Shown here: positions 7,644 to 18,517 of the stretch, piece after piece | Position numbering within the stretch: the stretch's first letter is position 1 | How the letters are laid out: every line of letters starts with the position of its first letter | NCBI GenBank assembly: GCA_036518215.1 | Contig: DATDNP010000061.1 | Coordinates: forward strand, 1 to 22,825 | Reading direction: 5' to 3' | DNA: 22,825 bases | Origin: CF-39 sp036518215 | GTDB lineage: Bacteria > Chloroflexota > Limnocylindria > P2-11E | Notes under the pieces: model-generated | What the model saw: the letters and a program-made list of their open reading frames with translations, nothing else | Told to the model about the DNA's origin: nothing | Databases searched by the model: none | Program-made: the position numbers and the translations under genes

Positions 7644-9445
7644 ATGGCTGCCTGCGTTCCGAGCCGCCTGCTGACGAAGTCGATCTGCATCGCCACCTGC
7701 TTCAGCTGCTCGTCGACGACGAGCGAGCCGTGGCCGGCGTCGTAGCGGTACTCCTCGTACGGCTTGCGGAGCGCCTTCAACCGCTCGACGTAGATGTCCA
7801 CGCTGCGCGACGGACACCGCGGGTCGTTCTGGCCCACGAGCAGCAGCATCGGCGCCTGCACCTTCTCGATGTACGTCAGCGGATTCGCGACGCGGTACTT
7901 CTCGGGGACATCCTTCGGCGTCCCGCCGAATAGGTCCGCGTCGTACCGCTTGAGTGGCTCCATCTCGTCCTCGAACGCAGCGACGTAGTCGCCGATGGGC
8001 ACGATCCCGATGCCGACGGCCCATCGTCCCGGTTGCGTGCCGAGGCCCAGCAGCGTGAGATACCCGCCCCACGAGCCGCCGCCGAGCACACACCGGTTCG
8101 GATCGGCGGTGCCGTTCCGGACGGCCCACTCGTGCGCGCTCGCGATGTCCGCGAGCTCGGTGAGGCCGGGCTTGCCGACGATCGCGTCGCGCCACGCCTT
8201 TCCGTAGCCGCTCGAACCGCGGTAGTTCACCATCACGACCGCGAACCCGTGGTCGACCCAGGCCTGCACGGTCGGCGACCACGCGTCGCGATCGTGGTAC
8301 TCCGGGCCGCCGTGGACGAGGAAGTACGTCGGATACGGCCCGGGGCTGGGCGGCTTCGCGACGAACACGTGGACCCCTTCGACGTCGTGGTCCTCGTACG
8401 CGACGCCCGCCGGCGCGTGCGCGCCGCCTGCACGAAGCACGACCTCGCCGGACTTCGATCGCACCGTCGCGGGCTCCTGCGCCCGGTCGAGGAGGTACCA
8501 CACCTCGCCGTCGGGCCGCACGCGCGCCGCATCGATGCTTCCCCGCTCCGCGTCGACATGCGTCGTCGTCCGCTCCTCGATGTCGTAGCGGTAGAGCTCG
8601 CCGCGCCCGCGATGCTCGTGCACGAGCAGCAGGGCCTTCGCGCCGGGATACCAGCGCGCGGCGGCGATCTCTCCCGGAAGGTCGACGGCGATGGCGGTCT
8701 CATGCTTCGCCGCGACGTCGTAGATGAGCCAGCGTCGTTTCCCCTCGCGGTCGTGCCCGACGAGTAGACGCTGGTCCCCCGCGACAGGCGACCAGTCGCC
8801 GGGCTCGAGCCCTCGGCCGGGGCCGTCCCAGAGCTCGGCGACCTCGTAGCCGTCGAGATCGAGGATGCGGACGGCACGGTTGCGGCTGTCGCCGCGCTCC
8901 GAGTGCGCGAGCGCGAAGAGCTGCTCGTCCCGCGACATCGCGCCGACGCTCGCGCTCTGCGCGTGCGCGTAGATGCGCATCGGCTGTGCGCCGTCGCGCA
9001 CCACGTACACGGTCGAGCCTTCGCCGCCGCGCGACCGGCCGATGACCGCGACGCCCGTGCCGAGCGCGAGGCCCGTGCTGTACGCGGGCTCGACCTCACC
9101 GAGGATCCACTCGCGCGTTCCGCCCGCGAACGGCTCGCGCACCCAGCGGCCGAGCTCGTTGCCCTTCGCGTCGTCGAACCACCAGACCCGCTGGCCCGAG
9201 GGCTCGAGGCGTGAGGGCACGCGGTACCCGGTGCCTTCGGAGCGGTCGGTGAGCCGCCTGCGCTCGCCCGACGCGCGGTCCCAGGTGTGCACCTCGAATT
9301 TCCCGCTTTCGTTGGAGAGGTGAATGAGGCGATCGGGATCGTCGCGGGCCCAGGACGGGAACATGATCCGCGCGGCTCGGAACCGCTTGCGCCACGGCGC
9401 CTCGAGGAGCGGCGTGCCACGCGGCGGCCGCAGCGTCTCGGTCAC
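7640..9445 (-). CDS. S9 family prolyl oligopeptidase-type serine peptidase
   Basis: A 601-residue cytoplasmic peptidase with an N-terminal beta-propeller (about residues 25-340) and a C-terminal alpha/beta-hydrolase domain. The catalytic triad is readable: GGSWGG gives Ser458, GQNDPRCP gives Asp541, and DAGHGS gives His572. VHGGPEYHDRDAW and NYRGSSGYG are typical of S9C acylaminoacyl-peptidase-like members, which cleave short or N-blocked peptides admitted through the propeller. There is no signal peptide. The GTG start at 9445 has no Shine-Dalgarno site but has TAGCAT six bases upstream, pointing to a leaderless mRNA. It is followed by the carboxypeptidase gene with a 4-base overlap and diverges from the flavin oxidoreductase gene. 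Family is secure; substrate unknown. Confidence 0.92.
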   Translation of the reverse strand: MTETLRPPRGTPLLEAPWRKRFRAARIMFPSWARDDPDRLIHLSNESGKFEVHTWDRASGERRRLTDRSEGTGYRVPSRLEPSGQRVWWFDDAKGNELGRWVREPFAGGTREWILGEVEPAYSTGLALGTGVAVIGRSRGGEGSTVYVVRDGAQPMRIYAHAQSASVGAMSRDEQLFALAHSERGDSRNRAVRILDLDGYEVAELWDGPGRGLEPGDWSPVAGDQRLLVGHDREGKRRWLIYDVAAKHETAIAVDLPGEIAAARWYPGAKALLLVHEHRGRGELYRYDIEERTTTHVDAERGSIDAARVRPDGEVWYLLDRAQEPATVRSKSGEVVLRAGGAHAPAGVAYEDHDVEGVHVFVAKPPSPGPYPTYFLVHGGPEYHDRDAWSPTVQAWVDHGFAVVMVNYRGSSGYGKAWRDAIVGKPGLTELADIASAHEWAVRNGTADPNRCVLGGGSWGGYLTLLGLGTQPGRWAVGIGIVPIGDYVAAFEDEMEPLKRYDADLFGGTPKDVPEKYRVANPLTYIEKVQAPMLLLVGQNDPRCPSRSVDIYVERLKALRKPYEEYRYDAGHGSLVVDEQLKQVAMQIDFVSRRLGTQAAM

Positions 9446-9451
9446 GGAATC

Positions 9452-9457
9452 ATGCTA
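9452..9457 (-). promoter_or_regulatory. Putative -10 element (TAGCAT) for leaderless S9 peptidase mRNA
   Basis: Minus-strand TAGCAT ends six bases before the GTG start at 9445. This places the expected transcription start on the start codon itself. No ribosome binding site and no obvious -35 are visible. Confidence 0.5.
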
Positions 9458-9470
9458 GGGCGAGTCGTGT

Positions 9471-9475
9471 TGGAG
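9471..9475 (+). promoter_or_regulatory. Shine-Dalgarno site of the flavin oxidoreductase gene
   Basis: TGGAG lies seven bases before the ATG at 9483 and decides that start over an in-frame GTG at 9480, which would be only four bases away. Confidence 0.5.
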
Positions 9476-9482
9476 TGACGTG

Positions 9483-10532
9483 ATGGAGATCGGCCTGTAC
9501 ACGTTCGGCGAGCTCACGCCCGAGGTCTCGGGCGGACGGATCACGCCGCAGGAGCGGCTCGCCAACCTGCTCGAGGAGATCGAGCTTGCCGACCGCCTCG
9601 GCCTCGACGTCTTCGGCGTCGGCGAGCACCACCGCGCGGACTTCGTCGTGTCGTCCCCGGCGGTGGTCCTCGCGGCGGCCGCGGCGAGGACGACGCGCAT
9701 CCGTCTCACGAGCGCCGTGAACGTCATCAGCTCGGACGACCCGGTGCGCATCTTCGAGCAGTTCGCGCTCGTCGACCTCATCTCGGGCGGGCGGGCAGAG
9801 ATCATGGCCGGCCGCGGGTCGTTCATCGAATCGTTCCCGCTCTTCGGCTACGACCTGAAGGACTACGACGCGCTCTTCGCGGAGAAGCTCGACCTGCTCC
9901 TGCGGCTCCGCGAGCACGAGAACATCACCTGGTCCGGCACGCACCGTCCGCCGCTGACGGGGCAGGGCGTGTACCCGCGCCCGGTGCAGCAGCCGCTGCC
10001 CGTGTGGATCGCCGTCGGCGGGAATCCCGAGTCCGCCGCGCGCGCCGGCGCGCTCGGCCTCCCCATGGCCCTCGCGATCATCGGCGGCATGCCCGAGCGC
10101 TTCGCGCCGTTCGCCGAGATCCACCGCGAAGCGGCCGCCGCGGCCGACCGACCGCGGCCGGCGCTGTCGATCAACTCGCACGGCTACATCGCCGAGTCCT
10201 CGGAGCAAGCGATCGAGGACGCCTTCCCGCCCTTCAAGCTGATGATGGATCGCCTCGGACGCGAGCGCGGCTGGCCGCCCATGTCGCGGCGAGACTTCGA
10301 AGCCTCACGCACGCTGCGCGGCGCGAACTTCATCGGCAGCCCCGAGGAGATCATCGAGAAGATCCTCTTCCAGCATCGGATCTTCGGTCACGATCGCTTC
10401 CTCATGATGATGACGATCGGCTCGCTCCCGCACGACAAGGTCATGCGCTCCATCGAGCTGTACGCCACGAAGGTCGCGCCGGTCGTCCGCGAGCGGATCG
10501 CCGAGATGGAGCGCGCCGCGACCTCAGCCTAG
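9483..10532 (+). CDS. LLM-class (luciferase-like) flavin-dependent oxidoreductase
   Basis: A 349-residue TIM-barrel enzyme of the bacterial luciferase-like superfamily, expected to use FMN or F420 for an unknown oxidation. It begins MEIGLYTFGELTPE and continues with GVGEHHRADFVVSSP, TSAVNVISSDDPVRIFEQ, ISGGRAEIMAGRGSF and WIAVGGNPESA, conserved motifs of the family. The start resembles the subgroup typified by PDB 2I7G, a memory-based match. It is made separately from its neighbours: divergent from the S9 peptidase (37-base gap) and convergent with the alpha/beta hydrolase, whose last codons overlap its own by nine bases. The stop lies in the palindrome GCCTAGGC. Substrate and cofactor cannot be read from sequence. 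Confidence 0.9.
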   Translation: MEIGLYTFGELTPEVSGGRITPQERLANLLEEIELADRLGLDVFGVGEHHRADFVVSSPAVVLAAAAARTTRIRLTSAVNVISSDDPVRIFEQFALVDLISGGRAEIMAGRGSFIESFPLFGYDLKDYDALFAEKLDLLLRLREHENITWSGTHRPPLTGQGVYPRPVQQPLPVWIAVGGNPESAARAGALGLPMALAIIGGMPERFAPFAEIHREAAAAADRPRPALSINSHGYIAESSEQAIEDAFPPFKLMMDRLGRERGWPPMSRRDFEASRTLRGANFIGSPEEIIEKILFQHRIFGHDRFLMMMTIGSLPHDKVMRSIELYATKVAPVVRERIAEMERAATSA

Positions 10533-11371
10533 GCGCGCGACGCGACGGAGCCACGCGACGAGCGTGCGCTCGTACTCGGGCGCGATCGCCTCGATGCTGT
10601 CGCGCCCGCCGAGCGTCGGTGCGTGCGCCGTGCCCGCGAGCCGGACGATCGTCACGTCGTCGTTGCCCGCGGCCTTCGCGGCGCGCCGCCAGGCGGCGAC
10701 GCTCTCGTCCACGGGCTGCCACTCGTCGTCCTCGCCGTAGAAGAGCAGCGTCGGGACGCCGATGGTCGCGAAGAGCGCCTCGGGATCGAAGTCCATGTTC
10801 GGCCATGGACCCGCGGCGGCGAGGTCGCGCGGGAGGTACGCCTGCTCGATCCAGCCTTCACGCGCCAGGTCGTCGACCGCGCGCTGCGCGCGGTCGATCG
10901 GGACTCGGCCGCGACGCCAGTCGTCGACGAGGCGACGGGCCGCGATGATCGCGCTGACGCCCGCATCCGGATACCCCGCGTCGCGCGCGTGCTTCGCGGC
11001 CCCGTAGATCATCTGCTCGGCGGGAGGCACGCCGGTGGACGCGACGAGGACGAGGAAGGCGATCCGCGTCGAACGTGACGCGGCGAGCGGCGCGATCCAC
11101 GCGCCCTGACTCCAGCCCCAGAGGCCGATGCGCGAACCGTCGATGTCGGACCGCGCCGCCAGATCCTCGACGAACGCGAGCGCATCGGCGACCTGGTCGT
11201 CGAACGGCACGTCGTAGCCGCGCCGGTCGAAGCGGCCGACCGCGATGCCGGTGGGCGGTAGGACGCGCGCGAGGTGCTGGAAGAGGAAGTGGTCGCGCGA
11301 GCTGTCGCTCGCCCCGTGCAGGCCGACGATCGCCGGATGCGGTCCGCGCGACGTCGGGAGGTCGAGCGCTC

Positions 11372-11375
<4 letters not shown>
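10524..11375 (-). CDS. Alpha/beta hydrolase, probably starting at a CTG codon
   Basis: A 283-residue serine hydrolase of the BAAT/dienelactone-hydrolase type. GLHG (residues 18-21) is the oxyanion-hole motif, FDRRGYD (49-55) follows the second strand, GWSQG puts the nucleophile at Ser89, YGEDDEWQP carries the Asp, and GTAHAP carries the His. The first ATG/GTG/TTG in frame is the GTG at 11210, which would delete the first 55 residues including GLHG. The reading frame stays open upstream into typA. The only likely initiator is CTG at 11375, whose CTGA overlaps the typA stop by four bases, exactly like the coupled ATGA/GTGA starts elsewhere here. From that codon the protein starts directly at the first expected strand (RALDLPT). 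Last gene of the recJ-rel-typA operon. Hydrolase identity is firm; the start is inferred, and substrate is unknown. Confidence 0.82.
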
Positions 11376-13210
<1,835 letters not shown>

Positions 13211-13212
13211 CG

Positions 13213-15429
13213 CTAGCGGCCGTCCCGGTGGACGCTGAACACGTCGCGGACGCCCTCGAGCCGCGCGAGGACGCGCGAGAGCTGCTCGACGCTCGTCACC
13301 TGGAGCGTCGCGTTCACCGTCGCCGTCTTGTCGGGATTCGCCTGGGCCGACAGCGCCATGAGCTGGACCTGGTTCTCGCTGATGACCGCCGCGACATCGC
13401 GCAGGAATCCGTCACGGTCCCACCCTTCGATACGGATCGCGACGGGGTACGTTCGCGCCGCGGACTGCTCCCACTCGACCTCGACGAGCCGCTCCTTCTC
13501 GGTGGACGCCTTCATGTTGGCGCAGTCGGCGCGATGCACGGTGACGCCGCGTCCGCGCGTCACGTAGCCGACGATGTCGTCGCCGGGCACGGGGTTGCAG
13601 CAGACGGCGAAGCGCACGAGCAGGTCGCCGACGCCCTTCACCCGGACGCCGCCGCGCGACGTCGTCGGCGGGATCGCGGGCGCGATCTCGGGGAGCGCCT
13701 GCTGCGTGTCGTCGTCGACGATGCCGAGGCGCGTCACGACCTGGGCCGCCGTCACCGCACCGTACCCGAGCGACGCGAAGAGCGTGTCGACGTCGTGCAT
13801 GTTCAGCGCCTCGGTGACGCGGCGGAGGTCGGCGTCGCTGATGTCGCCCAGCGATCGCTGCGCGAGCCGCTTCAGCTCGCGGTCGAGGAGCTCCTTGCCG
13901 TGCGCGATGTTCTCGTCACGCTGGCTCCGTTTGAACCATTGCCGGATCTTCTCGCGCGCGCCCGGCGTCTGGACCATGCCGAGCCAGTCGCGCGACGGGC
14001 CGCGCGCCGCCTTGCTCGTCACGATCTCGACGATGTCCCCGGACTGGAGCCGGTGATCGAGCGGGACGATGCGCCCGTTGACCTTCGCGCCGATCGTGCG
14101 GTGGCCGACGTCGGTGTGGATGCGGTATGCGAAGTCGATCGGCGTCGACCCGGCCGGGAGCGCCTTCACCTCGCCCTTCGGCGTGAAGACGAAGACTTCG
14201 TCCTGGAAGACGTCGACCTTGAGCGACTCGACGAACTCGCGCGCATCGGTGACGTCGTGCTGCCACTCGAGGAGCTGACGCACCCACGCGAGCTTCGACT
14301 CGTAGCTCTTGTCGGCCTTCCCGCCCTCCTTGTAGCGCCAGTGCGCCGCGATGCCGTACTCGGCGAGACCGTGCATCTCGCTCGTGCGCACCTGGATCTC
14401 GAGGGGCTGCCCGCCGGGGCCCATGACCGCCGTGTGCAGCGACTGGTACAGGTTCGCCTTCGGCACCGCGATGTAGTCGTCGAACTGCCCGGGGATCGGC
14501 GGCCAGAGTGTGTGCACGACGCCGAGGGCCGCGTAGCACGATGGCACGTCGTCGACGATGACGCGGATCGCGAGCAGGTCGTAGACCTCGTTGAAGCCGA
14601 CGCCCTTGCGCCGCATCTTCTGCGCGATCGACCAGAGGTGCTTCGCGCGCCCCGAGAGCTCGGCGCGGATCCCGGCCTTCTCGAGCTCGGACGCGAGCGT
14701 CTTCATCGCCTGGTCGATGTAGCGCTCGCGCACCTGCCGGCGCGCGGCGAGCTGCTCGGCCAGCTCCTTGTACTGCTCGGGCTCGAGGTACTTGAACGCG
14801 AGATCCTCGAGCTCCCACTTGATCTGCCATATCCCGAGGCGGTGCGCGAGCGGCGCGTAGATATCGAGCGTCTGGAGCGCGATGCGCTTCTGCTTCTCGG
14901 GCGGGAGCGGGGCGAGCGTCCGCATGTTGTGGAGCCGGTCGCAGAGCTTGATGACGACGACCCGCAGGTCCACGGCCATCGCGAGGAACATCTTCCGGAT
15001 GTTCTCGGCCTGATGCATGTCGCGTGACTGCCCTTGGAGCCGGCCGAGCTTCGTGACGCCCTCGACGAGTCGCCCGATCTCCTCACCGAACTGCTGGCGC
15101 ACGTCGTCGTTCGTGCGCGCGGTGTCCTCGGGCACGTCGTGGAGGAGCGTCGCGGCGATCGTGGCCGGGTCCATTCCGAGCTCGGCGATGAGCATCGCGA
15201 CGGCCGCGGGATGCGTGATGTACGGCTCGCCCGAGACGCGCTTCTGACCCTCGTGGGCCTCGGCCGCGTACGTGTAAGCGCGTCGCACGAGCTCGCCATC
15301 GCCGTCGGGGTAGTGGCGGAGCATCTCCTTCACGATCCCCTCGGCGTCGACGTGGCCGCTCTTCTGCGGACGCAGACGCTCGGTGATGCCGACGATGCGA
15401 GCCGCGATCGGATTCGCGCGTTGGGCCAT
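13213..15429 (-). CDS. rel: RelA/SpoT-family (p)ppGpp synthetase/hydrolase
   Basis: A 738-residue long RSH enzyme controlling the stringent response. The HD hydrolase domain has the metal ligands His73, His97, Asp98 and Asp164 and the catalytic HDVPEDT (97-103). The synthetase domain has GRAKHLWSI (260-268), Asp284 in YDLLAIR, YQSLHT (328-333) and Glu344 in EIQVRT. The TGS domain starts near VDVFQDEVFVFTPKG. A Cys-Cys motif (RFAVCCNPVPGDD) marks the zinc-finger/CC region, and an ACT domain ends the protein. All elements of a bifunctional enzyme are present. Odd point: the catalytic-loop motif is QFDD (315-318), where bifunctional enzymes usually have RFKD and synthesis-only RelA has EFDD. The ATG overlaps the recJ stop by one base (TAATG). 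Confidence 0.95.
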   Translation of the reverse strand: MAQRANPIAARIVGITERLRPQKSGHVDAEGIVKEMLRHYPDGDGELVRRAYTYAAEAHEGQKRVSGEPYITHPAAVAMLIAELGMDPATIAATLLHDVPEDTARTNDDVRQQFGEEIGRLVEGVTKLGRLQGQSRDMHQAENIRKMFLAMAVDLRVVVIKLCDRLHNMRTLAPLPPEKQKRIALQTLDIYAPLAHRLGIWQIKWELEDLAFKYLEPEQYKELAEQLAARRQVRERYIDQAMKTLASELEKAGIRAELSGRAKHLWSIAQKMRRKGVGFNEVYDLLAIRVIVDDVPSCYAALGVVHTLWPPIPGQFDDYIAVPKANLYQSLHTAVMGPGGQPLEIQVRTSEMHGLAEYGIAAHWRYKEGGKADKSYESKLAWVRQLLEWQHDVTDAREFVESLKVDVFQDEVFVFTPKGEVKALPAGSTPIDFAYRIHTDVGHRTIGAKVNGRIVPLDHRLQSGDIVEIVTSKAARGPSRDWLGMVQTPGAREKIRQWFKRSQRDENIAHGKELLDRELKRLAQRSLGDISDADLRRVTEALNMHDVDTLFASLGYGAVTAAQVVTRLGIVDDDTQQALPEIAPAIPPTTSRGGVRVKGVGDLLVRFAVCCNPVPGDDIVGYVTRGRGVTVHRADCANMKASTEKERLVEVEWEQSAARTYPVAIRIEGWDRDGFLRDVAAVISENQVQLMALSAQANPDKTATVNATLQVTSVEQLSRVLARLEGVRDVFSVHRDGR

Positions 15430-17132
15430 TACGCGACCGCCATTCCGCGCATCCTGTCCGCCGTCCCCACCGCGCCGAAGTCCTCGAGCTCGAGCTCGAC
15501 GAATCCGCGCAGCCCGGTCCCGATCGTGACGACCGCGTCGACGTAGCCCGCGTCGGTCATCGCGTCGGCGTGCGTCCCACGGCGGAACGCCATCGCGTCG
15601 AAAGTGAATCGCCCGAGCGTGATCTTGCAGCGGAGGTGATCGGCGTCGGCGCCGACGGGACGGATGCCGTGCACGCGGACGTTCCGGACGAGGAGGCGCG
15701 GACGCGGATTCCCCGCCCCGCACGGCTCGAGGTCGGCGAGCTCGAGCGCGAGCCGAGCGGTGAGCGCCTCGGGCTCGATCTCGGCGTCAACGCGCAGCGT
15801 CGGAACGGGCCGGACGCCGCCGAGGCGACGCCGGACGACCTCGTCGAGCCGCTCCGTGAATGGGACGATGAGGTCCTTTGCGACCGAGAAGCCCGCGGCC
15901 ATGGCGTGACCGCCGTGCTTGATGAGCAGGTCGTCGCACTCGTCGAGTGCTTCCGCGATGTGTACCGACGAGATCGAGCGGCACGAGCCCTTGCCCTCCT
16001 CGCCCGAAAGCGCGATGACGACCGCGGGTCGTCCGTGATCCTCCACGAGACGCGACGCGGCGAGCCCGACGATGCCCGCGGGCCAGCCCGGATCGGCGAC
16101 GACCGTCGCCCACGCGTCCGGCCGCTCCGCGCTCCGTTCGCGCGCTGCCTTCACGACCTGCCGCGTGAGCTCCTGACGTTCGGCGTTGCGCTGCTCGAGC
16201 GCGTCGGCGAGAGCCTTCGCCTCTTCGGCGTCCTCCGTGAGGAGGAGCCGCAGCGCCTCCTCGGCGTCCGCGATCCGGCCCGCCGCGTTGAGGCGCGGCC
16301 CGAGGACGTAGCCGATGTCGCTCGCGTTCACGCGCCCGAGCTTCAGACCGCTGCGTTCGACGAGCGCCCGGACGCCGACGATCGGTGTCCGGTTCAGCGC
16401 GGCGAGCCCGCGGCGGACGAGCGCGCGATTCGCGCCGCGCAGCGGCACGACGTCGGCGACCGTGGCGAGCGCGACGAGCTGCATGAGCTCCTCCTCGCGC
16501 ATCGCGTACCCAAGCTCCCCGAGCAGCGTGCGCGCGAGCGCGAGCGCGACGCCGGCGCCCGCGAGCTCCTTGTCGATCGACGGGTCGCCCGGACGGCGCG
16601 GATTCACGAGCGCGTACGGCTTCGGCAGATCGGCGGGCGGATGGTGGTGATCGGTGATGATGAGATCGATCCCGAGCTCGGCCGCGAGCGCGGCCTCGCG
16701 CACCGCGGTGACGCCGCAGTCGACGGAGACGATGACGTTCGCACCGTCCGCGGCTAGCTTCCGCATCGCCTGCGAGTTGAGGCCGTAGCCCTCCTCGTAG
16801 CGATCGGGGATGTACGCGGCCACGACGGCCCCGAGCTGGCGGAACGCCCGCACGAGGATGGCCGAGCCGGTGATGCCGTCGACGTCATAGTCCCCGTAGA
16901 CGACGATGCGCTCGCGAGCCGCGAGCGCACGACGGAGCCGCCCTACCGCCCGATCGAGATCCGTCATCGGCGGACCGCCTTCGCTCGCGCGCGCGGCGAG
17001 AAAATCCGCCATGCCGGCGACCTCGAGCCCGCGCGCATCCAGGATCCGCGCGACGAGCGGCGCGATACCGTCCGGGGGCACGATCGAGCGCGGCTCAGGG
17101 AGCAGCCAGCGACGCTGCGCTTCGAGGGTCAT
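15429..17132 (-). CDS. recJ: Single-stranded-DNA-specific exonuclease RecJ
   Basis: A 567-residue 5'-3' single-strand exonuclease of the DHH phosphoesterase family, acting in recombination and mismatch or base-excision repair. Metal-binding motifs: DYDVDG (81-86), VDCG with Asp138, DHHHPP (161-166), and downstream HGGHAMAAGFS of the DHHA1 domain. The C-terminal OB-like domain (NVRVHGIRPVG) is present, so the enzyme is complete. I chose the ATG at 17132 because MTLEAQRRWLL begins the normal RecJ N-terminus; an in-frame upstream start at 17186 would overlap the divergent gene. First gene of the recJ-rel-typA-hydrolase operon. No -10 or Shine-Dalgarno site is obvious in the 44-base gap to the divergent deacetylase-like gene. 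Confidence 0.95.
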   Translation of the reverse strand: MTLEAQRRWLLPEPRSIVPPDGIAPLVARILDARGLEVAGMADFLAARASEGGPPMTDLDRAVGRLRRALAARERIVVYGDYDVDGITGSAILVRAFRQLGAVVAAYIPDRYEEGYGLNSQAMRKLAADGANVIVSVDCGVTAVREAALAAELGIDLIITDHHHPPADLPKPYALVNPRRPGDPSIDKELAGAGVALALARTLLGELGYAMREEELMQLVALATVADVVPLRGANRALVRRGLAALNRTPIVGVRALVERSGLKLGRVNASDIGYVLGPRLNAAGRIADAEEALRLLLTEDAEEAKALADALEQRNAERQELTRQVVKAARERSAERPDAWATVVADPGWPAGIVGLAASRLVEDHGRPAVVIALSGEEGKGSCRSISSVHIAEALDECDDLLIKHGGHAMAAGFSVAKDLIVPFTERLDEVVRRRLGGVRPVPTLRVDAEIEPEALTARLALELADLEPCGAGNPRPRLLVRNVRVHGIRPVGADADHLRCKITLGRFTFDAMAFRRGTHADAMTDAGYVDAVVTIGTGLRGFVELELEDFGAVGTADRMRGMAVA

Positions 17133-17161
17133 CTCATGCGTAAGTTTCGCATGGGAATACG

Positions 17162-17167
17162 TACGAT
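17162..17167 (+). promoter_or_regulatory. Putative -10 element (TACGAT) upstream of the deacetylase-like gene
   Basis: TACGAT ends nine bases before the GTG at 17177. The expected start site is the A at 17174, leaving a leader of about three bases. No Shine-Dalgarno site is present. Weaker than the four exact six-base cases because of the longer spacing. Confidence 0.35.
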
Positions 17168-17176
17168 GACCGCATC

Positions 17177-18517
17177 GTGCGGTCACTGACCCCTCTTTGC
17201 CTCGTCGCGACGATCGTCGTGTCCTGCTCGACGGCCACGCCCGCTCCGACGACGTCGCCTTCCGCGAGCCCGAGCGCGTCCCCGGCGCCGAGCGCTCCGA
17301 CCGGCCTTGCCGAGAAACCGATGACGATCGTCAACGGGAACCGCCGTTGGATCACGGTCGCGGACGGGCTGAACGCCGAACGCCCGGTCATCCTCGCCGA
17401 GTTCCCAGAGGTCGATGCCACACCTGGCCTGCCGCGAGCTCGCCTCCGAGCCACCGGACGCACCGTCGAGCTCGAACGGCACACGCCGACGGTGACGGCC
17501 CCCACCAAGCCCGTCGACCAGTGGACGGCCGCGATGCCCGTCGACGGCGCGCCGATCGGGACGAACACCATCGACGTGCTCGTCCGGCTACGCGACGGGA
17601 GCGACGTCATCGTCGGCTCGTGGTCGTTCCTGCTCTCGATGCCCGAATACGTCGTGTGGACGCTCGACTTCGAGGGAGACGCGGCATCCGACGACGCGCT
17701 CGCGAACACCTGGGACATCGCCGGCACGCTCTACGTGCCGATGACCATCATGTGGAACTCGCGCGTCTGGACGACGAGCCAGGTCACCGCGGAGCGTGCC
17801 GACGCGATGACCGCCTGGACGCAGGACAAGGTGCGAAGCGGCGTGGCGGAGGTCGGTCTGCATGTCCACGCGTGGACCGACTTCGTCCGGGACGCCGGCG
17901 TGACGCCGCGCACGGCGCCGAACTGGAGCGGCCGAAGCGACGGCTACGACGTGCCGCTCACCGCGTTCGACGAGAGCGAGACGCGCAAGCTCATCGACCA
18001 TGCCACAGGCCTCATGACGCAGCACGGATTCGCGAAGCCGACCTCGTTCCGCGCCGGCGGCCTCTTCGCGAACGCGGCGAACCTGCGCGCGATCGCGGCG
18101 GCAGGATTCACCGTGGACTCGTCGGCGGCACCCGCGGGCGGGTTCGGCCGTCTCCCGCTTCCATGGACGCTCGCGAAGGATGCGCAGCCCTATCGCCCGT
18201 CACGCGACGACGCGAACGCGCCCGGGGATCTCCCGCTCCTCGAGGCGCCCAATATCGCCGGGAACACGTACGCGCTCACGGTGAACACGATCCAACCGAC
18301 GATCCGCGACGACCTCGCGATGCTCGCGCCCGCCGGCCAGCCGGCGACGGCTCGGCGCGCGCTCACGCTCGTCTCGCATCCCGCGACCATCGACGCGACG
18401 GAGCGCGCGGCGATCGAGGCGCTCTTCACCGCCCTCGCGCCGTTCCGCTACGACCACGACGCCGGACCGCTCCGGTTCGTCACGCTGTCGCAGCTCGCGA
18501 AGATATACGCGCCCTAG
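17177..18517 (+). CDS. Lipoprotein related to polysaccharide deacetylases (NodB/WalW-like)
   Basis: A 446-residue predicted lipoprotein. The signal peptide ends VVSC, with Cys17 as the lipidation site. A Ser/Pro/Thr/Ala linker (18-42) follows, then a beta-rich stretch (about 45-155) that may be an Ig-like domain, then a NodB-like carbohydrate esterase domain. Catalytic-type motifs are LDFEGD (163-168), where deacetylases have the metal-binding Asp pair, GLHVHAW with His229 and His231, and RAGG (292-295). The order and the HxHxW form resemble WalW-type deacetylases found in surface polysaccharide clusters. It should act outside the membrane on a glycan, but the substrate is unknown and deacetylation is not certain. 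GTG start at 17177; divergent from recJ. Its TAG overlaps the TAG of the convergent FtsH-like gene (CTAG). Confidence 0.8.
   Translation: MRSLTPLCLVATIVVSCSTATPAPTTSPSASPSASPAPSAPTGLAEKPMTIVNGNRRWITVADGLNAERPVILAEFPEVDATPGLPRARLRATGRTVELERHTPTVTAPTKPVDQWTAAMPVDGAPIGTNTIDVLVRLRDGSDVIVGSWSFLLSMPEYVVWTLDFEGDAASDDALANTWDIAGTLYVPMTIMWNSRVWTTSQVTAERADAMTAWTQDKVRSGVAEVGLHVHAWTDFVRDAGVTPRTAPNWSGRSDGYDVPLTAFDESETRKLIDHATGLMTQHGFAKPTSFRAGGLFANAANLRAIAAAGFTVDSSAAPAGGFGRLPLPWTLAKDAQPYRPSRDDANAPGDLPLLEAPNIAGNTYALTVNTIQPTIRDDLAMLAPAGQPATARRALTLVSHPATIDATERAAIEALFTALAPFRYDHDAGPLRFVTLSQLAKIYAP

Noticed and set aside
7644..8501. Extension of the carboxypeptidase frame upstream to 8501, making a 594-residue protein
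   Set aside because: The extension is arginine-rich shadow sequence across the S9 peptidase gene. A clean lipoprotein signal peptide begins at GTG 7643.
15430..15723. N-terminal extension of the Rel frame to 15723
   Set aside because: Extra residues are Arg-rich and lie inside recJ. MAQRANPIAARI at ATG 15429, overlapping the recJ stop, is the natural start.
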